From Meandrina meandrites (lineage: Eukaryota; Cnidaria; Anthozoa; Scleractinia; Meandrinidae), in assembly GCA_963693305.1 (NCBI GenBank), contig OY855915.1:18305222-18369221 (forward strand): DNA of 64,000 bases. Direction: 5' to 3'. Below are positions 1 to 12,469 of the stretch, one piece after another. A program made the position numbers and the translations under genes. Under the pieces are notes generated by a model. That model did not search any database. It was given only the letters and a program-made list of their open reading frames with translations, and was not told the origin of the DNA. The number at the start of each line of letters is the position of its first letter. Positions within the stretch are counted from its first letter, which is position 1.

Positions 1-1712
1 CATGCAGGTTTGATAAATATTTACGGAAAGATCTGAAAACCAACACAACTTCAAATTCGTTCATAAATGAAGTATAATTCTCTCAATATAAAGTCAGGCT
101 TATGCTTAGTGCATACATTTACGTTTTTTACCTGATTATAGAAGAAGGCTTGTAAATTTTGCAGGGCAACAATAATAATATCGGTGACGAACACGGCAGT
201 TTCGTTGTCAGCTTACTCCAACACCACCGACATATACCTTATATGAATTATCAGCGAAGATCAATTTCTTTCTTTCCATCGCTGTAGCCTTTAACAGTCT
301 TTTATCCTTAACTTCAGTGAACTTGATCGACTCTGAGTTCACTTTTATTTGAGCTCAATTCAGTGATTTTCAGCCTTGCTAAGCCGCAGGTCGAACCCTG
401 GACATCGCTCGTTTTGACTTGTAGTCCGATATTTCATGTTCAAGTCGGCAGTTATTTCGGATCTTCCCGTTAGAAGGTTTTCCTAAATCATTTGGCATAA
501 GTTTCCATGATGTAGATGAGTAAATAGAGCCAGAAATATTCACGAAAATCTATGTTCTCCAGCAGCTTTCTTCGTGTCTTTCATTCAGCATTAAAGGTAA
601 ACAGCGTAGCAGAGTACCAAAGATTTGCCGCCTTTTCATGCAATCGCTTTGTTTAAGTTGATATGAAATGTCCAGATCATTTTTTTGGATGTGAGAAAAA
701 ATCTCTGAATTATATAAATACTTTAGATGTGATGGGGTGAAAAATAATAACGAAGAAATATTTTTTGCTGCTCACTTTCTTCGCAAGTTTTCATTCCCGC
801 GCTGAATAACCGCCAACGATTGGAACGATTTTGCCGCCTTTTCACGCAATCGATTCGTGTAGTCGAAATGAAATATCCCTAGTCGATTTTCAACATGAAA
901 AATAATGTGCAGTGCCCTACAAACGTCTACGATAGGTAACTTTTAACGAACGGTGGACGGTCAAAATGAACATGTAAGATGCCCAGGCCGCTGGAGAGCT
1001 CCGCTAAAAAAAATCACGAGAATTAAAATTTATTTTAAAGCTAACTATTTTGATTTTATCTGGTGTTGCAATAGCGTCGTATTAGTCGTGGCTCAAACGT
1101 AATACAGTACGTCTGACTAAGTGCTTTGTCGCTAACTCCGTTCTATGATAAACGACAACTTTATTAGTTGCATGTTGGTACAGAACAATTTTTGATGATT
1201 TGAGTTTTAAGTCGTCAAAGTGATAGTACTTGGAGTAATAGCTTGTGTATTGCCAGTTTATGAGTTTGTATGGGCCTATTATTTTAACGATGTCCTGGTT
1301 TATCCTTGTTGGAGTTTACATGCGACTCTCCAATCACGATTAAAGGCTAAATTATTTTTCTATTATTATAATATATTTTCTTAAATCTCTTTGTCCTCAT
1401 TGGCTGAGAGGATCAAATTGTGATTAACTCAGCCAAGCAATTCGATTCGGTTTTCGCCAAAATATGGCTTTAAAAGGCTACGTTTCCGTTTTAGGAAATC
1501 GACTCTGTGTTGGGTAAATTTGGTTCGATTTGTCTCCGAAATTGGTTTGCTCACCTAACTAATGGCGCCACTTTGAAGATCAGATTTTACGGTGGCTTTA
1601 ACATCCGAACACAGTCTAGAAATTTTGCTACTAATTTGTTATCAGGTAAAACCTCCAAACACTACTTGTCGATTTTGTCCACTTTGTAAACAGGATATAT
1701 TCCCTCTTTCAG
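1..1712. other. Intron or upstream part of gene A
   Basis: AT-rich sequence with no exon I can support. From about 1070 to 1712 it is the first copy of a tandem duplication whose second copy is about 2431-3015. A splice-like site at 163-164 is followed by a short Thr/Ser-containing reading frame that stops without a usable donor, so I do not call it an exon. Earlier exons of gene A, including any VWD domains, would lie to the left of the window. Confidence 0.5.
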
Positions 1713-2408
1713 CTGGACATTATCTCAGTCAACGACAACTTCGACTAAGACAAGTTTATCAACATCTTCTTCAACAAGTACATCAACATCAGTCAGCAGT
1801 AGTGTTTCAAGCAGTGTGTCCACATCAACCTCAACAAGTGTAAGTACTCCAACAACAACGGTTTACTCGACATATTCAAGTGCCAGCACAAGTGTGTCAA
1901 CGACGACCTCATTGAGTTCAAGTGTGTCGACATCTACTACCACAAGTGTGTCTACATCGACCAGCACTAGTGTATCAAGCAGTGTCTCGACATCAACTTC
2001 AACAAGTGTCAGTACTCCAACAACAACAGTTTACTCAACATATTCAAGCGCCAGCACAAGTACTTCAACATCCACTTCAGTGAGTTCAAGTGCGTCGACC
2101 TCGACTTCAACAAGTGTATCAACATCAGTTAGTACTAGTGTGTCAAGCAGTGTGTCCACATCAACCTCAGCAAGCGTCAGTACTCCAACAACAACATATT
2201 CAAGCGCCAGCACAAGTACTTCGACATCCAGTTCGCTGAGTTCAAGTGTTTCGACATCAGTCAGCACTAGTGTGTCAAGCAGTGTGTCCACGTCAACCTC
2301 AACCAGTGTCAGTACATCAACGTCAACTTCGTTGAGTTCAAGTGTGTCAACATCCACCACAAAAAGTGTATCAACATCGATCAGCACTAGTGTGTCAACT
2401 AGCGCAAG
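1713..2408 (+). CDS. Gene A mucin exon, Ser/Thr/Val repeats
   Basis: The exon is 696 nt, phase 2 at both ends (TTTCAG acceptor at 1708-1712, donor at 2409). The frame opens with W-T-L-S-Q then runs as Ser/Thr/Val repeats containing blocks such as PTTTVYSTYSSA. The acceptor at 1712 rather than the AG at 1728 was chosen because only it puts the Ser/Thr frame in phase 2, matching every other mucin exon. It is almost free of charged residues and Cys, as expected for an O-glycosylated mucin domain. Upstream intron and exon start are duplicated at about 2431-3040, so this exon and the next are tandem paralogues. Confidence 0.75.
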
Positions 2409-2430
2409 GTGAGGCGGCCGTTTTTGCGTC

Positions 2431-3015
2431 GTATTGGTCGTGGCTGAACCACAATACAGTACACCTGACTAAGTGCTTTTTTGCTAACTCCGTTTTATGA
2501 TAGACAAAAACTTTATTAGTTGCATGTTGGTGCAGAACAATTTTTGATGAGTTGAGTTTTAAGTCGTCAAAGTGATAGTACTTGAAGTAATAGCTTGTTT
2601 ATTGCCGGTTTAGGAGTATGCGTGGGCCTATTATTTTAATGATTTCCTGGTTTATCCTAAACACTATTAAAGGCTAAATTATTTTAGTATTACTAATCTC
2701 TCTGTTCTCATTGCCTGAGATGATCGAATTGTGATTAACAAAGGCAAAGCAATTCGATTCGGTTTTCGCAAAAATGTGGCTTTAAAAGGCCACGTTTCCG
2801 TTTCAATAAATCGATTTGCCTCCGAAATTGGTTTGCTCACCTAACTAATGGTGCCACTTTGAAGATCAGATTTTACGGTGGCTTTAACATCCAAACACAG
2901 TCTAGAGATTTTGCTACTAATTTGTTATCACGTAAAACCTCCAAACACTTTACTCGTCGATTTATCTATCAAATTCTAAGTGCACTTTTTAAACAGGATA
3001 TATTCCCTTTTTCAG
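2431..3015 (+). repeat. Second copy of tandem intron duplication
   Basis: This intron closely matches about 1070-1712: long colinear stretches differ by scattered substitutions and a few indels, and both copies run into an exon with a TTTCAG acceptor and a similar start. It shows that an intron-plus-exon unit was duplicated in tandem, followed by very different fates for the two exons. Confidence 0.75.
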
Positions 3016-3186
3016 CTTGTCCTCATCTCAGTCAGCGACAACTTCATATAAATCAGTTTCCCAGAAGACTGCAGCCACCGTGTTCCCCTCTACCGTGGTG
3101 ACGACTACAGGGACACAATATTCCATTCCTACATCAAGTAGGCCACCGCCAAGTTTGAAGCCGCCGACACGATCATCCGCATCAAG
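3016..3186 (+). CDS. Gene A non-repetitive Ser/Thr/Pro exon
   Basis: The exon is 171 nt, phase 2 at both ends, acceptor at 3014-3015 and donor GTAATT at 3187. It encodes a Ser/Thr/Pro-rich segment with the recognisable piece VSQKTAATVFPSTVVTTTG and a Pro-rich tail ending RSSAS. The second half is nearly identical in protein to the end of exon 10274-10531, so the two share a recent origin. It is a unique spacer between repeat domains; function unknown beyond mucin linker. Confidence 0.7.
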
Positions 3187-3803
3187 GTAATTAGCTTTTA
3201 CTTGCTATTATTAAATTAGAAAAGTTGAAGAAAGGGAATGAGAGACTGAGAGTAATAATAGTTTCGAGATAATTAAGTTATAGATTAGTCCTATTTTTGA
3301 AGCCTCATTCTACAGCATGTAAGGTTAACAAATCCACTGTAAGCCTTTTGCTAATATTACTGATGGCAATTATTTGGGGCGACACTTCACCCTTGGATTG
3401 CAACAGGAAAGCCTCATGCAGGGAAATATCATCAAATGAGCACCATTTCATTTGCAATTGAAAATATTTCAAAGACTTTCTCTCCATCAGCCTCCATTGC
3501 AAACTGGTTCCAGTCTAATCCGTGAATATGAAAATGGCCAATAAAAAAGCCGGAAATTGGTTTGCAACGACTAGAAATACTACCATATCACTGACTTACT
3601 TCACGAAGGTTTTCAAACGGTGAATTTTCAAGTCAAAGCTATATAGAAGCATGTGACTGATGAACCTTAACTATTCCCACCACCCCCTCCCCCCTCTTCC
3701 CTCACACACTGGTGATGGGAGTGAGAGGGGGGAGTTGGAAGTGGCAGTCCTCTCCGTGCTTCCTTTTCGTTCTGACTTTTTCTAATGGCCAATTTTGACA
3801 AAG

Positions 3804-3985
3804 GAGAAAGTGACGTCAAAGGCTCAAAAATACCTCACTGGTTGAAGTTCTAATAACAACCAGCATAGAAAATTGCACGTTGAAGAAGTCCAAAGTTTTT
3901 ATTGCTTTTCGCGTGATTTTCAATACTTATTGTTATTTTAATTTCAATCCGTGAGGTATTTTGTAGCCTTTGACGTCGCTTTCTC
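3804..3985. repeat. Short inverted repeat in intron
   Basis: Arms 3804-3838 and 3951-3985 are reverse complements over 35 nt with only a few mismatches, each containing TGACGTCAAAGGCT or its complement. The loop is about 110 nt. The structure resembles a small fold-back element or MITE remnant; no coding capacity. Confidence 0.65.
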
Positions 3986-4363
3986 TCTTTCACAACCAAG
4001 CCTTGGAACAAGGTTGATGAATGGCGGCCGTAAATTCTCGGAAATAAGTTTTGAAATGAAATGACTTCTGATGTTACTGATGTTGATGTTCGTATTGGAT
4101 TGAAATTTAGTACACGAAAATTAAAAAAAAAGAAACCGAAAATCCAAAATTTGATCACATGGGCACTTTAAGCTCCGGCTAAACGATCAAGCATTTTCAT
4201 CCAACATCGTGTTCAACGAACATACTTTACTGTTTAGCTGCCTCTCTCTACATTGCAATTAATTGACTTCCTATTTTTGTCCTAGCCAGTTCAGTCGGCG
4301 CGCGTACTTTCACTTTAACATTACGTCTACTGTGACACAAAATCTGTTTATTTTTTACTGCAG

Positions 4364-7300
4364 CTCATCAGTCAGTACCAGTGTGTCCACCTCAACCTCA
4401 ACCTCAACAAGTTTCAGTACTCCAACAACAACAGTCTATTCGACCTATTCAAGTGCCAGCACGAGTGTTTCAACAACGACTTCATTGAGCTCAAGCGTAT
4501 CGACTTCTACTACCACACGTGTGTCAACATCAACCAGTACTAGTGTGTCAAGCAGCGTGTCCACCTCGACCTCAACAAGTGTCAGTACACCAACGACAAC
4601 AGTTTACTCAACATATTCTAGTGCCAGCACAAGTACTTCAACATCCACGTCGCTAAGTTCAAGTGCGTCGACATCTACAACGACAAGTGTATCAACATCA
4701 ACCAGCACCACTGTGTCCAGCAGTGTGTCGACCTCAACCTCAGCAATTGTTAGTACTCCACCAACAACGGTTTACTCAACATATTCAAGCGCCAGCACAA
4801 GTACTTCAACATCCAAATCATTGAGTTCCAGTGTGTCGACATCAACTTCGACAAGTGTCAGTACTCCAACAACAACAGTTTACTCGACATATTCGAGTGC
4901 CAGCACGAGTGTTTCAACAACGACTTCATTGAGCTCAAGTGTGTCGACATCTACTACCACAAGTGTGTCAACATCAACCAGTACTAGTGTGTCAAGCAGT
5001 GTGTCCACCTCGACCTCAACAAGTGTCAGTACACCAACGACAACAGTTTACTCAACATATTCTAGTGCCAGCACAAGTACTTCAACATCCACGTCGCTAA
5101 GTTCAAGTGCGTCGACATCTACAACGACAAGTGTATCAACATCAACCAGCATCACTGTGTCCAGCAGTGTGTCGACCTCAACCTCGGCAATTGTTAGTAC
5201 TCCACCAACAACGGCTTACTCAACATATTCAAGCGCCAGCACAAGTACTTCAACATCCACGTCGCTTAGTTCAAGTGCGTCGACATCTACAACGACAAGT
5301 GTATCAACATCAACCAGCACCACTGTGTCCAGCAGTGTGTCGACCTCAACCTCAGCAATTGTTAGTACTCCACCAACAACGGCTTACTCAACATATTCAA
5401 GCGCCAGCACAAGTACTTCAACATCCAAATCATTGAGTTCCAGTGTGTCGACCTCTACAACGACAAGTGTATCAACATCAACCAGCACCACTGTGTCCAG
5501 CAGTGTGTCGACCTCAATCTCAGCAAGTGTTAGTACTCCACCAACAACGGTTTACTCAACATATTCAAGTGCCAGCACAAGTACTTCAACATCCACGTCG
5601 CTAAGTTCAAGTGCGTCGACATCTACAACGACAAGTGTATCAACATCAACCAGCACCACTGTGTCCAGCAGTGTGTCGACCTCAACCTCAGCAATTGTTA
5701 GTACTCCACCAACAACGGTTTACTCAACATATTCAAGCGCCAGCACAAGTACTTCAACATCCAAATCATTGAGTTCCAGTGTGTCGACATCAACTTCAAC
5801 AAGTGTCAGTACTCCAACAACAACAGTTTACTCGACATATTCGAGTGCCAGCACGAGTGTTTCAACAACGACTTCATTGAGCTCAAGTGTGTCGACATCT
5901 ACTACCACAAGTGTGTCAACATCAACCAGTACTAGTGTGTCCAGCAGTGTGTCGACCTCAACCTCAACAAGTGTCAGTACACCAACGACAACAGTTTACT
6001 CAACATATTCTAGTGCCAGCACAAGTACTTCAACATCCACGTCGCTAAGTTCAAGTGCATCGACATCTACAACGACAAGTATATCAACATCAACCAGCAC
6101 CACTGTGTCCAGCAGTGTGTCGACCTCAACCTCAGCAATTGTTAGTACTCCACCAACAACGGTTTACTCAACATATTCAAGTGCCAGCACAAGTACTTCA
6201 ACATCCACGTCGCTTAGTTCAAGTGCGTCGACATCTACAACGACAAGTGTATCAACATCAACCAGCACCACTGTGTCCAGCAGTGTGTCGACCTCAACCT
6301 CAGCAATTGTTAGTACTCCACCAACAACGGTTTACTCAACATATTCAAGCGCCAGCACAAGTACTTCAACATCCAAATCATTGAGTTCCAGTGTGTCGAC
6401 ATCAACTTCGACAAGTGTCAGTACTCCAACAACAACAGTTTACTCGACATATTCGAGTGCCAGCACGAGTGTTTCAACAACGACTTCATTGAGCTCAAGT
6501 GTGTCGACATCTACTACCACAAGTGTGTCAACATCAACCAGTACTAGTGTGTCCAGCAGTGTGTCGACCTCAACCTCAACAAGTGTCAGTACACCAACGA
6601 CAACAGTTTACTCAACATATTCTAGTGCCAGCACAAGTACTTCAACATCCACGTCGCTAAGTTCAAGTGCGTCGACATCTACAACGACAAGTGTATCAAC
6701 ATCAACCAGCACCACTGTGTCCAGCAGTGTGTCGACCTCAACCTCAGCAATTGTTAGTACTCCACCAACAACGGTTTACTCAACATATTCAAGTGCCAGC
6801 ACAAGTACTTCAACATCCACGTCGCTTAGTTCAAGTGCGTCGACATCTACAACGACAAGTGTATCAACCTCAACCAGCACCACTGTCTCCAGCAGTGTGT
6901 CGACCTCAACCTCAGCAATTGTTAGTACTCCACCAACAACGGTTTACTCAACATATTCAAGTGCCAGCACAAGTACTTCAACATCCACGTCGCTAAGTTC
7001 AAGTGCGTCGACATCTACAACGACAAGTGTATCAACATCAACCAGCACCACTGTGTCCAGCAGTGTGTCGACCTCAACCTCAGCAATTGTTAGTACTCCA
7101 CCAACAACGGTTTACTCAACATATTCAAGCGCCAGCACAAGTACTTCAACATCCAAATCATTGAGTTCCAGTGTGTCGACATCAACTTCAACAAGTGTCA
7201 GTACTCCAACAACAACAGTTTACTCGACATATTCGAGTGCCAGCACGAGTGTTTCAACAACGACTTCATTGAGCTCAAGTGTGTCGACATCTACTACCAC

Positions 7301-8710
7301 AAGTGTGTCAACATCAACCAGTACTAGTGTGTCCAGCAGTGTGTCGACCTCAACCTCAACAAGTGTCAGTACACCAACGACAACAGTTTACTCAACATAT
7401 TCTAGTGCCAGCACAAGTACTTCAACATCCACGTCGCTAAGTTCAAGTGCGTCGACATCTACAACGACAAGTGTATCAACATCAACCAGCACCACTGTGT
7501 CCAGCAGTGTGTCGACCTCAACCTCAGCAATTGTTAGTACTCCACCAACAACGGTTTACTCAACATATTCAAGTGCCAGCACAAGTACTTCAACATCCAC
7601 GTCGCTTAGTTCAAGTGCGTCGACATCTACAACGACAAGTGTATCAACCTCAACCAGCACCACTGTGTCCAGCAGTGTGTCGACCTCAACCTCAGCAATT
7701 GTTAGTACTCCACCAACAACGGTTTACTCAACATATTCAAGTGCCAGCACAAGTACTTCAACATCCACGTCGCTAAGTTCAAGTGCGTCGACATCTACAA
7801 CGACAAGTGTATCAACATCAACCAGCACCACTGTGTCCAGCAGTGTGTCGACCTCAACCTCAGCAATTGTTAGTACTCCACCAACAACGGTTTACTCAAC
7901 ATATTCAAGCGCCAGCACAAGTACTTCAACATCCAAATCATTGAGTTCCAGTGTGTCGACATCAACTTCAACAAGTGTCAGTACTCCAACAACAACAGTT
8001 TACTCGACATATTCGAGTGCCAGCACGAGTGTTTCAACAACGACTTCATTGAGCTCAAGTGTGTCGACATCTACTACCACAAGTGTGTCAACATCAACCA
8101 GTACTAGTGTGTCCAGCAGTGTGTCGACCTCAACCTCAACAAGTGTCAGTACACCAACGACAACAGTTTACTCAACATATTCTAGTGCCAGCACAAGTAC
8201 TTCAACATCCACGTCGCTAAGTTCAAGTGCGTCGACATCTACAACGACAAGTGTATCAACATCAACCAGCACCACTGTGTCCAGCAGTGTGTCGACCTCA
8301 ACCTCAGCAATTGTTAGTACTCCACCAACAACGGTTTACTCAACATATTCAAGCGCCAGCACAAGTACTTCAACATCCAAATCATTGAGTTCCACTGTGT
8401 CGACATCAACTTCGACAAGTGTCAGTACTCCAACAACAACAGTTTACTCGACATATTCAAGTGCCAGCACAAGTACTTCAACTTCAACTTCAGTGAGCTC
8501 AAGTGTGTCTACGTCTACTTCGACAAGTGTATCGACATCAACCAGCACTAGTGTATCAAGCAGTGTGTCTACATCAACTTCAACAAGTGTTTCAACATCA
8601 GTCAGCACTAGCCTTTCAAGCAGTGTTTCCACATCACCTTCAACAAGTGTATCAACAAGTACTTCAACGTCGACCTCATTAAGTTCAAGTGTGTCTACTT
8701 CCATATCCAG
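4364..8710 (+). CDS. Gene A giant mucin exon 1, tandem-repeat domain
   Basis: This is a single uninterrupted exon of 4347 nt (about 1449 residues), acceptor TGCAG at 4363 and donor GTACAT at 8711, phase 2 at both ends. The protein is almost entirely Ser, Thr and Val with recurring STPTTTVYSTYSSAS blocks and no Cys. Block starts at 4413, 4581, 4749, 4857, 5025, 5193, 5361, 5529 and 5697 give a basic period of 168 nt (56 residues) with occasional 108-nt units. A Lys-bearing variant (SKSLSSS) recurs at 4815, 5427, 5763, 6375, 7155, 7935 and 8379, so a 612-780 nt higher-order repeat is superimposed. By family knowledge this is an O-glycan-carrying VNTR domain. Shorter open frames in the same DNA are by-products of the repeat. 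Confidence 0.88.
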
Positions 8711-9483
8711 GTACATCTCCAAGTATGTAATTGAGGAATTCCCTTTCCTTAGTTTCCTTTTGCAAAGGTTTTAGAGGCCATATGTTTTGATAGTTTTGTT
8801 TTCCTCTGGGAAGAAAGGTTGGATAACGATTTCTTTTAATTGTTTGAAAAGATATGTCCTTAAGAACACCGAATTTGGTATGAATCCATTTCGAAATGGT
8901 GAAAATTGACAGTGATGTCACATACAGTCCTTTCCAGCTCATCCAATTTGAACGTGCCTTGTCTAGTAATGGTAATAGTACCCAGCTGGCGAGGTATATT
9001 AGAAATCCGCGAATCCGATTGATTCTCACACTGTTTTCGATTTGCTGATAGAACACAATCGCGTGCTCGTTGCTTGTAAAAGGGAACATTTTTCTTGATT
9101 GTTGGTTGTAAAATGCGTTAAATTGTATTAGTTTGACAGTTACCCCCTACAGTTTCTTCTAAAACAATTAGACTACTCGTCCCTGTTTCCTATTAGTAGA
9201 AACTTAACTCTGATTGGTTGTCCCATTGTTTTGCACTCGCCAATAGAACACGAGATTGCGCGCTCGTTGCTCTTTCTGAGGGGCAATCATGCTTGATTTT
9301 TGGCTTAAATACACATAAAGTTGTAGGTTTTGGATTAAATCCTTTGAAGTTTCTACTAAAACAGTTAGACTTCTCGCCCTCGTTTTTTGTGAGTAAAAGA
9401 CAACTTGACTACGCCTCGCTGACTATTCGCTCGTGGAAAACTCAGGCTCGTAGTCTAACAGTTAATTAGCATCACCCAACTGA

Positions 9484-9518
<35 letters not shown>

Positions 9519-9663
9519 GCTACTAGAGCACTATTAGTAATTGTCATCGAGTAGCGAAATTCGTGACGCTTTCTTTCGTTTTATTCCCAAAATAAATCTT
9601 TCTTCAACTTGCATTTGCTAACTTTATTATTGCTTTTTCTGTCTGACTAGTTGGGGGATACTA

Positions 9664-9696
<33 letters not shown>

Positions 9697-10273
9697 AGTC
9701 AATAGTCCATTCGGCTTCGCCTCATGGGCTCTTGACCCGTAGGGTGCGTAGTCTTATCTTTAATCATAATATAGCTTTTCATAATGGTTGCAATATAATG
9801 GATGGATTCTCATGGTAGCTTGTGGTTAAGGTGCTGGGAGTGATGCAAAAGGATAGAAATTATGGCAATGAGGGTGATGGTTGTAGTTAGTAGTAACGGT
9901 GAATATTAAGATACTTGTACTTATGTTAGTGAGGAAAGAATTGCTTTTGAAGGAAGATCATGATAAAGGCAACATGTAAAATCGCTCCGGCCAGGCATTG
10001 GGGAAAAGTGACAAATTGCCTGAAGGTTACTCGTATTGCGTATAGCATGTCATTGAGGGGGAGTTCCGACTTTTATCCTCTTTTGAAAAATGGGTGGTTG
10101 TAGACGTTTTACTTTAGATAGAACAAGTTTTTAATTTCTAAGATGATGATGGGGTGACATTGCTGATGGTGGAATTTGGTGGGGAAATTTCATCGGGAAA
10201 ATTTTATGAACACAGTTAAAGTTTAATCAAGATGGTTTCTGAAGGTGCCAACGCATTCGTTTTAATTGCTTAG
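8711..10273. other. Gene A intron with dispersed repeats
   Basis: No exon is seen. Around 9661-9750 there is a GC-richer, partly self-complementary stretch (GGGCCACGAGTCAA ... GGGCTCTTGACCC), probably a dispersed fold-back repeat. Two similar motifs near 9040-9070 and 9235-9270 (AGAACAC...GCGC/GCGTGCTCGTTGCT) suggest a diverged local duplication. Confidence 0.45.
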
Positions 10274-10531
10274 ACCTGTCATCACTCAAGTTCCATCTTC
10301 ACACGTGATAAGCACATCTTCATCAAAATCTGGTTTCACTGTGTCGTCGACGACGTCAAAGTCATCTCCAGTATTCCCGTCACCGTCATCGTATCAATCC
10401 GTTTCTCAGAAGACCGCTGCCACCGTGTTCCCCTCTACCGTGGTTACCACTACAGGGACACAATTCTCCATTCCTACATCAAGTAGGCCACCTCCAAGTT
10501 TGAAGCCGCCGACACGATCGTCTGCATCAAG
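10274..10531 (+). CDS. Gene A Ser/Thr/Pro linker exon
   Basis: The exon is 258 nt, phase 2 at both ends, acceptor GCTTAG at 10273 and donor GTTATT at 10532. The first half is a Ser/Thr/Lys segment (STSSSKSGFTVSSTTSKSS); the second half repeats, with few changes, the QKTAATVFPSTVV and Pro-rich tail of exon 3016-3186. An internal AG at 10289-10290 was rejected because it breaks phase. This is the second copy of a spacer module alternating with repeat exons. Confidence 0.7.
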
Positions 10532-11863
10532 GTTATTAGAGTTTTCTCTTTAGTAGGGAAGGGCTAATCAGGAAAAGGAGAGTGCAAGGGACAGAGAATG
10601 AGGCAGGGAAGTGTGTCCCGACCAAATGTGCACATTGTAATTCTAAGACACCATATGAATCCAGGGGAGGGGCGTAGCACAGAGGGAACATGTGATGTCA
10701 AGTGGAGGACAGAGAGGTCGGGGAGAGGCGGAGTTGGCGCTTATTTTGAGTAACAGTGGACACCATACGTGTCCAGGGGGGAGGGGAGGGGGCGTAACAG
10801 AGGGAACGTGTGATGTCAAGAGGAAGAGGGAGGAATCGGGGAGAGGGGGAGTGGGGGCATATTTTCAGTAACAGTCGAATTTCGATTTCTCGAATCTTCA
10901 AGGTAAACGAAAATTAGTTCAAGGAATCGGGCATAAAATTGTAGTGTTCGATTGAGGAAACGGAATCACTTTTGGTTTGAGTTAACAGGAGGTTGAAGAA
11001 ATCAAGGCTTCGTGGTTCCACTGTATAGATCATCTGAGAGAATTTAATAATAACACTTTCCTTCAAAAAAAAAGTGAGCAAGTAAAAATAATTGTAGCGG
11101 TTGCATATCTCTAGCATAGCGAACTGTTGCCCCTGAGTAATCGTCATCGATTTGAAGAAGAGATCAATACCTTCTCTTGGTAATAGATGAGCCATTTTGT
11201 AGTTTTAGAGAAAAGGCTAAAAGTAAGGTTTTCTGTGCTTATGACAGTTGTCTCTTGGTAATTTGCTGAGTCTGCTTGCCATTAATTCTACAGTTTTTAT
11301 TCTTTACAACTTCGAAAGGACATTCCCATTAATTGATGGTGTGAAACAATGCCTCAAATGGCAAAAAGAAGTCTTTGTGTTTCTTAATGCCGTTGAAGTC
11401 TTTCTCCCCTCCCCCCTCCCCTCCTTGGTCTTGATTATTATTCGTCACTGAAAGAGAAAGTAGTGATCTCTTCCCCTTGCCTCTGTTCATGTGTTGTTCA
11501 TGTAAATCGTTCATATAGATCGTTCATGTACATGTACATTGTGAGAAAATGAAATTTATTTTGCAACCAAGGCCCCAACAGAGATTAAGAAGCTTTTATA
11601 ACGCTATTAGCCGTATGCTTTTTTAAACATGGAAAATCAACTGCAAACCGGAATCTATGCGTTATGTTCCGCAGCATGTGCCCATAACTACCAAATCTTT
11701 GGTGTGTAGAAACAAGGGTTTGATTAAGGCATTTCTTACAGGTATTAAACCTCCACCATGAAGCGTAAATGGTGAAAACCCCATTTCAAACTGGCAATAA
11801 AAACAATTGAGTTAATGCCCTTACTAATACTTTAATTGTATATAAATATTTTTTTCCTCCTAG

Positions 11864-11926
11864 TTCAAGTGTGTCGACATCAAGCGTATCCACTTCCGTT
11901 AGCACAAGTGTGTCCAGCAGCGTGAG
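11864..11926 (+). CDS. Gene A mini mucin exon
   Basis: A 63-nt exon (21 residues) encodes Ser/Val/Thr only, with acceptor CCTCCTAG at 11863 and donor GTAGGG at 11927, phase 2 at both ends. It has the same size, phase and content as the mini-exons of gene B, so the two genes share this building block. Confidence 0.65.
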
Positions 11927-12128
11927 GTAGGGTTATGAATACATATGCTACAGATTCCAAAGCTAAACGTAACTGGCAAATAGTTTTTTGCACACACAAA
12001 ACATTACGCTCTTGTTGACATCAAGGGTCGTGACCTTTGATTTACGCGTTAAACCTTGTATCTTTACAAATTCTTATCGCAAATACCAGTAACAAAACTG
12101 CAGAATTTAACCCTTGCCCACGATGAAG

Positions 12129-12200
12129 TCTCCAGTAGCTCAGTGGTTAGATCATCCGACTAGATCACGGAGGGTCGTGGGTTCAAATCCCATCTGGAGC
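12129..12200 (+). repeat. tRNA-like SINE head
   Basis: There is an A-box-like TAGCTCAGTGGTTAGA and a B-box-like GGGTTCAAATCCC, and outer arms CTCCAG/CTGGAG that can pair as an acceptor stem. The anticodon stem is imperfect and a hairpin of CTCGGAA/TTCCGAG follows directly. These features fit a tRNA-derived SINE better than a working tRNA gene. Confidence 0.55.
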
Positions 12201-12469
12201 TCGGAATTTTTTCCGAGTTTCTATTTGATGAAAAATTTGTCATGTTGTGTAATTAAAGAAAATCTGAAATTATTCAACGAAATACGAAATCACTTCCTTG
12301 CAAAATAGATAAATTTTGAGAAACGACAACAAGTCTCACCCTTAAATCATAGTCGTAAAAATACGATATGAATATTCTAAGTATACTTTAATGACAATAA
12401 CTGCGTCATGTACGCGATTCAGTCTATTCTAGTACGTTACTCTAATATCCAAACTTTCTGTTCTCACAG

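Noticed and set aside
165..245. Possible Thr/Ser-coding exon near the left edge
   Set aside because: An acceptor-like AG and a short Thr/Ser frame exist, but the frame stops and no in-phase donor is present.
5107..7776. 109-residue Gln/Arg/His-rich open frames inside the giant exon
   Set aside because: They are the +1 reading of the 168-nt repeat, recur at the repeat spacing, and have no independent start or splice context.
12129..12200. Functional tRNA gene
   Set aside because: The anticodon stem is mismatched and the sequence continues as a SINE-like hairpin, so it is a tRNA-derived repeat.
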